From assembly GCA_963721115.1 (NCBI GenBank), contig CAVRIA010000005.1:186001-250000 (forward strand): a stretch of DNA of 64,000 nt, in the 5' to 3' direction. The stretch's first letter is position 1. Each line of letters starts with the position of its first letter. The translations under genes and the position numbers were made by a program. This DNA is from CAVRIA01 sp963721115 (GTDB taxonomy: Bacteria; Desulfobacterota; Binatia; HRBIN30; CADEER01). The notes under the pieces were generated by a model. That model ran no database searches. It was not told the DNA's origin and saw only the letters and a list, made by a program, of their open reading frames with translations. Shown here one piece after another: positions 1 through 7,431 of this stretch.

Positions 1-2
1 CC

Positions 3-416
3 GCGAATCTCACCGGCCTCTTTCTCGAGCAAGAGGGTGGCGTCGACGTCGTCGTGGAGATTCCAAAAGCAGCGCCGCGCCGTGTCCTCAAGGTCGTCGC
101 AACGCTGCTGATCCGCCCATCTTGCGGCAATACGCCTTGCTCTTCAGACACCGACGCGTACATGAGGGCGACGGTTGGCGGCCAAGATCTGTTCCCGGTC
201 GACTTCAACACCGTTTGTAAGCTCGACCGTGATTGCACGCTGACGGCGATCTGGTGGGAGGATGTGGACACGATGCTGGCGGACGGCCGAGCCACCAAGC
301 GCGCCCCCCTCCCGGTGACGATCCACATGGCGGCGGGCGATTTCAGCGTCAGCACGAACAGCGGCATCATCGCAGATGGACAGCTCAGCGTTCTCGCGGA
401 GCTGGTTAAGAAATAG
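3..416 (+). CDS. C-terminal part of an unidentified, probably secreted protein
   Basis: The frame is open from the left edge, so the start lies outside the window; a GTG at 54 is possible but the residues before it (ANLTGLFLEQEGG) read as ordinary protein. The visible 137 residues contain four Cys (CGNTPC near residue 42, then VC and DC about 35 to 40 residues later) and a polar beta-rich pattern, as in exported proteins with disulfides. I do not recognise the family. No membrane segment is visible in this part. It ends at a TAG at 414-416, followed by a stretch with no gene up to the transposase remnant. Confidence 0.55.
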   Translation, partial: ANLTGLFLEQEGGVDVVVEIPKAAPRRVLKVVATLLIRPSCGNTPCSSDTDAYMRATVGGQDLFPVDFNTVCKLDRDCTLTAIWWEDVDTMLADGRATKRAPLPVTIHMAAGDFSVSTNSGIIADGQLSVLAELVKK

Positions 417-525
417 TGTGGGGGATTTCGGGGGACGTTGCTCCGATTCTCCGATTCCCGTAGGGGCGGCAGCGTCAGCCGTGGTCTGACCTCTGCAAGT
501 CGTTGCCAGACTTGACGATTACGGT

Positions 526-559
526 AAATCGACGGTCGATTTCGCGCTTAGCTTAGCGC
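526..559. repeat. Paired palindromes next to transposase remnant (possible REP relic)
   Basis: Positions 526-542 read AAATCGAC-G-GTCGATTT, a perfect 8-1-8 palindrome. It is followed at 544-559 by a second small stem (GCGCT, six bases, AGCGC). REP-associated tyrosine transposases act on short palindromes that lie beside their genes, and the remnant of one begins at 567. The link is inference from position; only one copy is seen here. The rest of 417-525 shows nothing. Confidence 0.35.
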
Positions 560-566
560 TGCGATT

Positions 567-782
567 TCACCCCCGAGACGGGGCAAATAAGGGCTCCTCG
601 CCGTCCCGCAGGATCGGGAGGCCGTTAATCTCCTCGACGCGTCGGTATCGGCCGCGCGCGCCGAGTTCTTCCTGTACCTGTTCGACGAAGCACCGCCCGC
701 CAACCGCCAGCGCCTCGCTCCACTCTTTCTCCCGCTCGAGATGGCTGGCTGCCAAGCTCGAATCGATCCACTCGTTTTGCAC
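567..782 (-). pseudogene. REP-associated tyrosine transposase (IS200-like, RAYT), C-terminal remnant
   Basis: About 70 residues match the C-terminal tail typical of REP-associated Y1 transposases: a W-S-E-A-L-A-V-G segment, then FVEQVQEELG, then an R-x-V-x-E segment and LRDGEEP near the end. The catalytic HUH and Tyr region, which would lie upstream, is missing. The frame is joined to an unrelated N-terminal fragment (788-883) with a frame change, so it cannot make a working enzyme. Family assignment rests on the tail pattern only. The palindromes just past its end support the reading. Confidence 0.5.
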
Positions 783-787
783 CGTCG

Positions 788-883
788 CGGTTCGGTTTCG
801 ACGAAGTATTTCTCGAGTTCATTGTCAAACTCTGCCACGGAGTTTCCGAGGTCCAGTCTGCGGACTATCTCGCTCGTCTTCAT
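788..883 (-). pseudogene. N-terminal fragment of an ATPase-like gene
   Basis: An ATG at 883 opens about 32 residues beginning MKTSEIVRRLDLGNSVAEFD and continuing ELEKYFVETE before the frame is lost into the transposase remnant. This start resembles the N-termini of predicted P-loop ATPases of the Sll1717/FunZ type, found in defence-like loci, but the Walker A region is not present. The match is from memory of a short segment, so it is tentative. It looks like a gene cut by insertion of the transposase. Confidence 0.3.
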
Positions 884-946
884 CGGGGATCAAGGCGCCC
901 AACGCCGTGCTTCAGCGGTGCGCGTTTTGGCGCGTCCGCTGGAAGC

Positions 947-1156
947 TCATGTTCGGCTCGCGCTGAGGATTTCCTGGAAGGAGAACTCGTCGAGTCGGGC
1001 GTTCGTCCGTGCGTGCTCGATCGTCATGCTGACGAGGTTCCCCTGCGGATCGAGATCGGCGTAGATGTTCTCGCTGATCTCTTTTGTCTCAGCAACCGGG
1101 TTGTCGGTGAACTCAAGAAGAGCGGTATCCGTATCTGAGAAATATTTGACCCTCAT
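947..1156 (-). CDS. DUF2283 family protein
   Basis: A 69-residue protein with the DUF2283 pattern: a start MRVKYFSDTDTALLEF, a central E-N-I-Y-A-D-L-D-x-x-G-N-L-V segment and an IEHA motif. DUF2283 proteins are small, cytoplasmic and of unproven function; they often sit directly after a small toxin-like gene. That is the case here: its ATG is one base after the stop of the upstream gene (TAA-G-ATG). This suggests a two-gene unit of the toxin-antitoxin type, with this protein the likely antidote or partner. Confidence 0.75.
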   Translation of the reverse strand: MRVKYFSDTDTALLEFTDNPVAETKEISENIYADLDPQGNLVSMTIEHARTNARLDEFSFQEILSASRT

Positions 1157-1157
1157 C

Positions 1158-1394
1158 TTAGCCTTCCTTGAACGACCGATCGAAAAATGCGTTGTGCACC
1201 GTCTCGCCGTCCGCGAGCAGAATCACGCGCAGGACCTTGTCGACATCGGCGATCCGTGCCCAGCGCCTGATTCGCCCGTCCGACTGCGTCAGGCTCTTCT
1301 CCGCGTGCTCGATCACGAACTCGACCCACTCGTCACGGATCGTAGCGCGATCTGGCCGTTTACGCACGTGCTCGAAGTACTGAGTCGTCTTCAC
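1158..1394 (-). CDS. Small protein paired with DUF2283 (toxin-like, DUF4258-like)
   Basis: About 78 residues from a GTG at 1394, with AAGGA nine bases upstream; the ATG at 1412 has its GGAG directly adjacent and is less likely. Visible features are KTTQYFEHVRKRPDR near the start, an IRRWARI segment, and VLLADGETVHNAFFDR near the end. The fold pattern resembles the small single-domain proteins that precede DUF2283 genes. Activity is unknown; the toxin label is from context only. It is translationally coupled to the DUF2283 gene (one-base gap). Confidence 0.65.
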   Translation of the reverse strand: MKTTQYFEHVRKRPDRATIRDEWVEFVIEHAEKSLTQSDGRIRRWARIADVDKVLRVILLADGETVHNAFFDRSFKEG

Positions 1395-1412
1395 GGACGT
1401 TGATCCTTCCAT

Positions 1413-1862
1413 CTCCAGGAAGGAAGGGCAAAGACGCCCTCGCGGGTCGGCCGAACGCCATGCCGTTCGGCCACGGCCCGTTTTGCCACTCGCGCGGACC
1501 TCTCCAAGCGGCTGAAATTGCTTGCGTTGCCCCTTGAGCCGAATCTCATTTTCGCGCTTGGCGAAGCCATTCCGTCCGCAGAATGGTGCCTCTCAGGAAC
1601 GACCCGTACGAGTTGTGCAACTCGGTCGCGTCGTCCCTGCGTCCCGCTGCGCGGCCCGCGCCAGCCTCCAGGAACCGCTGGCCCTCTATCGTGCGATCGG
1701 CGCCGGTGGCCACGCGCGGCGCCTGGCCACCGAGATCGCGAGGTGAACCGGGGCGCCGATCGCGGTGTGGATCGCGTTCCCGGAAAGGTTGGGTGGTTGG
1801 CGGTTACGGGTGCACCGTCTGGATTCCCTAACGCGAACTGCTCGAGAAGAGTCCCTTGTGCG
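1413..1862. other. No recognisable gene
   Basis: This 450-base stretch has several open frames on both strands, but none shows a coherent family pattern, a good start or conserved-looking composition. One minus-strand frame near 1430-1520 ends with a segment containing AERHGVRPTREGVFALP, which could be the tail of a lost gene. It lies between a toxin-like pair and a broken toxin, so it is probably decayed accessory DNA. Confidence 0.4.
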
Positions 1863-1984
1863 TCAGTAGTGGTACCGGCACTGCGCGATCTGCAGCCGGG
1901 GCGCCGCGCCCTTGCCGTGACCCGGTAGACCAGTCGGTGCTCGCCTGTGATGCGGGTCGGCGCTTCCGTCGCGTCATCCACCAA
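1863..1984 (-). pseudogene. YoeB/Txe-type toxin, broken C-terminal remnant
   Basis: In one frame the minus strand reads RITGEHRLVYRVT, the hallmark of YoeB/Txe mRNA interferases; after a one-base shift it continues GKGAAPRLQIAQCRYHY and stops (TGA at 1865-1863). The H-R-L-V-Y-R-V and C-R-Y-H-Y elements are the family's C-terminal core with catalytic His and Tyr. The N-terminal two thirds is not found upstream in any frame and no YefM gene precedes it. It is a dead toxin fragment. Confidence 0.6.
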
Positions 1985-2090
1985 TTTTCGCAGTGATCCG
2001 AGTCAGCTTGGAGCGGATAGCTCGCCGCTTGACGCCTGACCGCAGCGACCCCATACTGGTCACGTGAGTGGTCATGAGGGAGCCTTTCCG

Positions 2091-2324
2091 ATGGAGCGAA
2101 CGATGAACGCCGCCGAGTTCAAGGCGAAGTGCTTGGATGTAATGGAGCAAGTCGCCGCCACAGGTGAGCCGGTGACCGTCACCAAGCGCGGCAAGCCGAT
2201 CGTGCAGGTGGCACCCGTGGTTCGCAAGCCCAAGACGCTGCGGGGCTTTCTGAAGGGCACCATGAAGATCACCGGCGACATCGTTGCGCCGATCGACGTC
2301 GCGTGGGACGCCGACGCATCGTGA
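2091..2324 (+). CDS. Phd/YefM-type antitoxin
   Basis: A 77-residue antitoxin of the Phd/YefM fold. It begins MERTMNAAEFKAKCLDVM, with the usual E-F-K and CLDVMEQV helix, followed by GEPVTVTKRGKPIVQVAPV, the beta segment that closes the DNA-binding domain. The C-terminal part (about residues 45-77) would wrap the toxin. AGGGAG lies about ten bases before the ATG at 2091; the upstream GTG at 2064 is not needed. The stop overlaps the start of the PIN toxin gene. Such pairs repress their own promoter, which should lie in 2000-2090. Confidence 0.85.
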   Translation: MERTMNAAEFKAKCLDVMEQVAATGEPVTVTKRGKPIVQVAPVVRKPKTLRGFLKGTMKITGDIVAPIDVAWDADAS

Positions 2325-2722
2325 TCGTCCTCGACACGCACGTCCTCATCTGGTTCGCCGAAGACGTTCCCGATCTCGGGAAGCGAGCCGCCGCCGTCGC
2401 AGACGAGGCGTTGCACTCCGATGAGCTGGCGGTTTCGGCCATCTCGTTCTGGGAGATCGCCATGCTCGCGCGCAAAGGACGGCTGAAGTTGGCGGACCCA
2501 CCGACCGCGGTACGCCGCAAAACTCTCGCGCAGGGCGTTCGCGAGATCGCCATCGACGGAGCGATCGGCATAGGCGCAGCGGAGTTGAGCCGCTTTCACG
2601 GCGATCCTGCCGACCGGATCATCGTGGCGACGGCCTTGGCGAACGATGCGACGCTGATCACCGCCGACCGGCCGATCCGGCGCTGGCGCGGCCCCTTGAA
2701 GGTAAGGGACGCCCGGCGTTGA
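2321..2722 (+). CDS. PIN-domain toxin (VapC-like ribonuclease)
   Basis: A 133-residue PIN-domain protein. The start is probably the GTG at 2321, which overlaps the antitoxin TGA as GTGA; the frame is open further upstream but that would overlap the antitoxin more. Acidic metal ligands are visible in order: D in VLDTHVLIWF (residue 4), E in SFWEIAML (near 45), and D in DPADRIIVATAL (near 98), followed by LITADRPIR. Members of this family cleave tRNA or other RNA and are held inactive by the cognate antitoxin, here a Phd type. All catalytic positions appear intact, so the pair may be active. Confidence 0.85.
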   Translation: MIVLDTHVLIWFAEDVPDLGKRAAAVADEALHSDELAVSAISFWEIAMLARKGRLKLADPPTAVRRKTLAQGVREIAIDGAIGIGAAELSRFHGDPADRIIVATALANDATLITADRPIRRWRGPLKVRDARR

Positions 2723-3179
2723 TCGGCAAATCGGCACAACACGTCCCCCGCTCGTCGCAGACGTTACTGACTGGCCAGCGCCCGCACGGCGCTGGCGAGC
2801 TCGCTCGACGTACTGGCCGTGGGCACCCTCGGGCTCGTCAGCGGCGACGCCTTGGTCGAGCAGCTGCGCGCCCTCGGCTTCTCGTGGAACCCGAGGGACG
2901 CCAAGACTACCAGTACGTCTCGTGGAGCCCGAGTGGCGGTAGGACGCCGGTTTCCCGGCGCCCCCCGCACAGATCTGGACGGAGGGAAGCGAGGGGGACG
3001 TGATACTCCTCTCGAATCCCCCCAGAAAAATTGGACAGTGGGACGGGGTGCGAATGTGCACATCTGCAGGGTTGTTGTCACGGTTGCCGTTGTGCAAGCT
3101 CGGGCCAGCGTTGGCCGGTCGAGGCTTGCCCTCCAATGAGTTGACGGCGTCTGGCTCGCCGAAGTAGACCCGAGTCGTC
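2723..3179. other. No recognisable gene
   Basis: The stretch has overlapping open frames on both strands with no consistent pattern. A short segment around 2850-2940 reads ALVEQLRALGFSWNPR in one frame, then QDYQYVSWSPSGG after a shift, which may be a trace of a degraded gene. No promoter, tRNA or terminator was recognised. Confidence 0.35.
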
Positions 3180-4000
3180 ATGACGTATACATCGGCGATA
3201 TCAACGGCGGAGCCCGCCGCAGACGTCGATCCCCGGACCTCCAATGAAGCGATGACGGCCCGATCGAAGGCCATCTTCTGGAGCACGACGGCCGCCTTCT
3301 GGAGCATCCCCGCCATCTCCGGTCTCCTCTTCCGGCTCGAGATCTGGGACAACGCGTTCGCGTCCAAGCTCAGCCTCTACGCGGTCTCCATCTGGCTGAA
3401 CACGTGCTGCCTGATGTTGATCAGGCGCCGCGACGAGACGCGCTCGCGGGCGCTCGTGTACCGCGAGTTCCTGATCGCTTGGATGATCAGCTTCGGGATG
3501 ACGAACGTACTCTGGGAATGGCCGTGGTTTCTCACGTCCAAGTTCGTCTTCAGCGGCATGCACACCTACCAGGATTGGGTCGCGTTCAGCCCTACATCCG
3601 CGAGCACGTCTGGCTCTGGCCGCTCGCCTCGTTTGGTTCCGTCGATCTGCGCACGATCAACGGCACCGGCACCTTCATGGCCGTGGAGATGCTCTCGATC
3701 CCCTCGGTGCTGACCTTCACGGCCTTCTACTTCCTCGACCGCAGGCGGCATCGTCTTCGCTACGTGTTGCCGCTGTTCAACGGTCCCATGGTGCTCGGCG
3801 GGACGCTGATCTTCTCGTTCTCCGAGGTGTTCGGGAACTACGCGAACATGCCGGGCGGAGTCGCCGACACGCTGCTGGCGCTCGTCTGGACACAGTATCA
3901 GTACGTCGTCTTCCCGGCCGCCATGTTCTACGTCGCGCTACGCCTGCTGCTCCACGACCAGGCGCGCGACCCGGACCTCGAACGCGTCTGGGGCAGCTGA
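3180..4000 (+). CDS. Multi-pass membrane protein, frameshifted (possibly EXPERA/emopamil-binding-like)
   Basis: Two frames join into one protein of about 273 residues. The first (3180 to about 3585) has membrane segments rich in W, F, I and L; it ends at HTYQDWVAFSP. The second picks up at YIREHVWLWPLASFG and runs to 4000 with further hydrophobic spans, including VLTFTAFYFLDRR. A single missing base near 3585 restores the frame. The aromatic-rich short spans recall EXPERA or emopamil-binding proteins, but I cannot show the key residues, so function is open. Enoyl-CoA hydratase follows 160 bases downstream on the same strand. Confidence 0.6.
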
Positions 4001-4163
4001 ACGCGCGCGCGGCGGCGTCGGTACCGAGCCGCAGAGCGCGCTCGGCGGAGTCCTCCACCGATCAGATACGCCGAGGTTTTGAGCCAAAGCCGGGTTGCGG
4101 TAAAGCTCATCCGATCGCCGACCCCAACCGCGAGCCCACTTCCCATCGAACAGGAGAACCCAA

Positions 4164-4967
4164 ATGGCCGAGCCCGCCGTCATCCTCGAGAAGGACGGAC
4201 ACGTCCTCACCGTCACCCTGAACCGTCCCGAGAAGCGCAACGCCGTCAACTGCGAGGTGATGTGCCGCCTCTACGACGCCTGGAAGCAGCTCGACCAGGA
4301 CGACGAGCTGCGCGTCGCCATCCTCACCGGCAAGGGCGACACGTTCTGCGCCGGTATGGACCTGTCGGAGATCGGAAAGCTCATGAGGGGCAAGCCCGAC
4401 AACGAGTGGATGGAGCGCGTGATGAGCGACCTGCCGATCATCTACGGGGCCTGGCTCAAGACCTACCGGCCCGCCAAACCCGTGATCCTCGCCGCCGAGG
4501 GCTTCGCGCGCGCGGGGGGAACGGAGATCCTCCAGGGTACGGACATCCGCGTCGCGGGCGAGAGCGCCGTGTTCGGCGTCACCGAGGTGCAGCGCGGCCT
4601 CTTCCCGATGGCCGGCTCCACGGTGCGTCTGCGCCGCCAGATCGGCTACGCGGTGGCCGCCGAGATGCTCATCTGCGGCGACGATTTGCCGGCGAAACGC
4701 GCCTGCGAGCTCGGACTGATCAACCACGTGGTTCCCGACGGACAGGCGCTCGCGAAGGCGAAGGAGATCGCGGCGCGCATCGCCAAGAACGGACCGCTGG
4801 CCGTGAAGGCGATCGTGGCGACCTTGCGCGAGACGGAGACGCTGCCCGAAGAAGAGGCGTTCGCGATCGAGCAGAAGCACGGGATGACCGTGATGGCCTC
4901 GGAGGACGCGAAGGAAGGGCCGCGCGCGTTCCTCGAGAAGCGCGAGCCGCTGTTCCGGGGTCGTTAG
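4164..4967 (+). CDS. Enoyl-CoA hydratase/isomerase family protein (crotonase fold)
   Basis: A 267-residue crotonase, the usual length. AGGAG precedes the ATG at 4164. The CoA-binding and oxyanion segments are visible: RPEKRNAVN (residues 20-28) and CAGMDLSE (about 66-73), then ARAGGTEILQGTDIRVA and FGVTEVQRGLFPMAGS. Both Glu positions used by true hydratases (in GGTEIL and TEVQRG) are present, so hydration of 2-enoyl-CoA is plausible; isomerase or hydrolase activity cannot be excluded. The protein acts in the cytoplasm in fatty-acid or related acyl-CoA breakdown. An acyl-CoA dehydrogenase lies 2.5 kb downstream. Confidence 0.9.
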   Translation: MAEPAVILEKDGHVLTVTLNRPEKRNAVNCEVMCRLYDAWKQLDQDDELRVAILTGKGDTFCAGMDLSEIGKLMRGKPDNEWMERVMSDLPIIYGAWLKTYRPAKPVILAAEGFARAGGTEILQGTDIRVAGESAVFGVTEVQRGLFPMAGSTVRLRRQIGYAVAAEMLICGDDLPAKRACELGLINHVVPDGQALAKAKEIAARIAKNGPLAVKAIVATLRETETLPEEEAFAIEQKHGMTVMASEDAKEGPRAFLEKREPLFRGR

Positions 4968-5081
4968 CGGCGGACTACTCGCCGATGAAAATGATACGCG
5001 CCATCGGGGACGCTTCGTTGCAGCAGAGTAGGGCCGCGTTTCCGCGGTCGCTCGCAACCGGGATCGGTACGGTTCCGGCCG

Positions 5082-5390
5082 CTATCCTTTCCCCTGCCCC
5101 ACCAGATACGTCGCTCCTTCGGGACCGACGAAGGCCGAGTGGACGGTTCCCTTCGGTAGCATGAGGCGGTCGCCCGGTCCGAGAGAATACTCTCGGCCGT
5201 CGATGCCGAAGGTGATGCGGCCGTCGACCACCCACAGGCTTTCGTGGTGGTCGTGGGTGTGGGGCGTGTAGGTGGAGCCGGGAGCGTCGTGCCAGCGCCA
5301 GACCGCGAAGCCCTCCCGCTCCAGGCGATCGCGCAGGACGTTCTCGGCGGGCGCGGCGTTGTCGCTCCACTGAACCACTTCGAGTTGCAT
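5082..5390 (-). CDS. Small cupin-domain protein
   Basis: A 102-residue single-domain cupin. Motif 1 is visible as PHTHDHHESLWVVDGRITF, with three His and one Glu as metal ligands; motif 2 is GPGDRLMLPKGTVHSAFV, with the fourth His. With an intact metal site it could be a small dioxygenase, isomerase or ligand sensor; family members of this size are mostly uncharacterised. It lies convergent with the upstream enoyl-CoA hydratase gene and is not in an obvious operon. Confidence 0.85.
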   Translation of the reverse strand: MQLEVVQWSDNAAPAENVLRDRLEREGFAVWRWHDAPGSTYTPHTHDHHESLWVVDGRITFGIDGREYSLGPGDRLMLPKGTVHSAFVGPEGATYLVGQGKG

Positions 5391-5467
5391 CGTAGTGCTC
5401 CTGCGAAGATTCAGGTTGCGGGGGACCCTGAGGGTTGCGGATTCATCCGATCCCCCTCACCCCAGCC

Positions 5468-5650
5468 CTCTCCCAGATGAGTCTGTCGATTTTCTCGAGG
5501 GTCGAGATTCCCCCCTTTGGAAAAGGGGGGTCAGGGGGGATTTTGAGATGGATTCGTTCGGACAAATCCCCCTCAATCCCCCTTTTTTAAAGGGGGAAGT
5601 CGGAGTCGCTTCTCTCGCCAGGAGAAAATCGACAGACTCAGCCGGGAGAG
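5468..5650. repeat. Nested inverted-repeat element (MITE-like)
   Basis: The element has 29-base ends at 5468-5496 and 5622-5650 that are inverted copies with only a few mismatches around the core GAGTCTGTCGATTTTCTC. Inside lies a second inverted pair: a C-run/G-run block at 5507-5545 and its counterpart at 5563-5600. It has no coding capacity. The right-hand end motif GAGAAAATCGACAG recurs at 14562-14575 in a second element. It sits between the cupin and the secreted hydrolase genes, both on the minus strand. A miniature transposon or large REP-type hairpin fits; the mobilising enzyme is not in view. Confidence 0.65.
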
Positions 5651-5726
5651 GAAGCCGGATCGATCGCGCGCGTTTTTCATGGTCTTCGGGTGCACCGCGC
5701 ACATATCACTCCTTCGAACGAACCGC

Positions 5727-7139
5727 TCACGGGGCGGCGCGAAACACGAAGCCGGGGCCGCCCGGCGGCGTGAGAAAAGGCTCGAAGCCGGGGTCTCCGG
5801 CCAGGTACTTCTCGAGAAACGGCAGGACCCAGCGCTTGACGGCGGCGTGCGCCTCGTCCTGGGTCAGCGTCGCCGGCGGCATGCAGTCCGCACTCGGGAA
5901 GCAGCCGTCCGACCACGCGAAGTGGCCCGCGCTTCCGATCTCGACCAGGTACTTCGGCGGCAGAGAGCCCTCGTACGCGGCGCGGATGGCGGGGACGTTC
6001 ACCACCGAGTCGATCTGGCCGAGCATCGTGAGCGACGGCACCTTCAACGTCTGGTTGGCGCCGACCGCGGGGGCGAACGCCAGCGCGACGCGAAACCGGT
6101 CGTCCTGCGCGGTCACCAGGTACGTCGTCAGCCCGCCGAAGGAGTGTCCCGACATCCCGATCCGCTGCGGGTCGATGACGCCGAAGAACGGCGACTGGGA
6201 ATCGCCGTTCGCCTCCAGCATCGAGTCGAGCGCGAAAATGATGTCGTTGGGGCGTTCCTGGAACGATGCCAATTGCGCGGTCGGTGTTCCGCAGGAGGGA
6301 AACTCGAAGATGGTATTCCCCGGGTGCGGCGGGGCGACGACGACGAACCCGTACGTGGCCAGGTAGGCTGTCAGAAAGACCGACTGCTGCGGATAGCCGC
6401 ACGACCCGTGCGAGAACATCAGGATCGGATACGGAGCGTTCGTCAGATCGACCGGGGCGTCGAGGACCGCACCGTAACCGGAATCGATGGGCCCCGCGCC
6501 GGGCGCCGTCGGATACCAGACGACCGTATCCAGATCCCGCTCCTGGCCGGGGTTCGCCACCGAGTCCTTGACCAGGTGGATCACCTGCGCGCCGGCGCCG
6601 TACGGCCCCGGCCGCCTCACGTCGGAACAGGTTCCCGCCGTCCAGCGGACCACGTCGGCGCAACGCAGCTCGTCCGGGCAGGCGTTCTCCTGCACCGACA
6701 GGTGGTCGCGACACACCGAGCGCCCGGCCGGCGACGCCAGGCGGCAGCCGATCGGCGCGTCGGCACCGGGATCGAAGCGCCCACAGATGACGCGGTTCGT
6801 TCCGCACACCGCGGTCCGGAGCAGGTCCACCCCCGCGGCGCGACACGCCGGGCGCAGGTCCCCGGCCCGCAGGGCCTGCGCGACGGCGCCGCGAGCGCAG
6901 CGTTCGTACGCCCGGCGGCCCGAGACGGGCGGCGCGTCGAAGTCGCCGCAGGGACAGGCGTCATCGATGGCCGCAGCCAGCGATTCCAGGGCGCGCTGGT
7001 CGCCCAGCGTCGAGTCGCCCGTCAGGCACGCGTCCTGGGCGCGCGCCGCCGCGCCGGCGAACAGCAGACAGATCGCGCCGCACAACGCCGCCGCGCCGCG
7101 GCGGCCGAGAAGCCACCCGCCTAGCTTCGTACCTCGCAT
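5727..7139 (-). CDS. Secreted alpha/beta hydrolase with Cys-rich N-terminal module
   Basis: A 470-residue exported protein. The ATG at 7139 has AAGGAGAA just upstream. Residues 1-34 form a signal peptide ending ARAQD. Residues 35 to about 190 hold a dozen Cys (ACPCG, RCARG, PACRA, VCGTN, VICGRF, GCRLA and others), probably disulfide-bonded. From about 200 comes a dienelactone-hydrolase or PAF-acetylhydrolase-like fold: FSHGSCGYPQ oxyanion region, nucleophile Ser in GMSGHSFGG, Asp in GQIDSVVN and His in GSAGHFAWSD. The triad looks complete, so it should cleave an ester outside the cytoplasm; the substrate is unknown. It is divergent from the acyl-CoA dehydrogenase gene across 292 bases in which I see no clear operator. 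Confidence 0.85.
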   Translation of the reverse strand: MRGTKLGGWLLGRRGAAALCGAICLLFAGAAARAQDACLTGDSTLGDQRALESLAAAIDDACPCGDFDAPPVSGRRAYERCARGAVAQALRAGDLRPACRAAGVDLLRTAVCGTNRVICGRFDPGADAPIGCRLASPAGRSVCRDHLSVQENACPDELRCADVVRWTAGTCSDVRRPGPYGAGAQVIHLVKDSVANPGQERDLDTVVWYPTAPGAGPIDSGYGAVLDAPVDLTNAPYPILMFSHGSCGYPQQSVFLTAYLATYGFVVVAPPHPGNTIFEFPSCGTPTAQLASFQERPNDIIFALDSMLEANGDSQSPFFGVIDPQRIGMSGHSFGGLTTYLVTAQDDRFRVALAFAPAVGANQTLKVPSLTMLGQIDSVVNVPAIRAAYEGSLPPKYLVEIGSAGHFAWSDGCFPSADCMPPATLTQDEAHAAVKRWVLPFLEKYLAGDPGFEPFLTPPGGPGFVFRAAP

Positions 7140-7431
7140 CTCGTTCTCCTTTTGCCTGCGAAGAACCGACTCTATCGCCATTCCCCCGCGCCCACCCGCC
7201 GGCCACCGCTGGAACGACATCGCTGTCCGGTACCACATCCGGCGGCCCGACCCATAGCCCACCAGAGTTCGATGGAGGGGAGGTCGGTTCAGGAAGAGGT
7301 CGTCCGGGAGAGGGGACACGGTAGCGCGGCCAAACATTCGTTTGCTAAGAAGCGGTGAGTCGGTTACGCAGCGGACGGCGCGGCACCGGCGCCGGTTTGG
7401 AGACACCCGGACATTTCGGAGGATGCAGTCG

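Noticed and set aside
3018..3045. Possible insertion-sequence end (minus strand TGTCCAATTTTTCTGGGG)
   Set aside because: No matching inverted copy or transposase text nearby; a single short AT-rich run is not enough.
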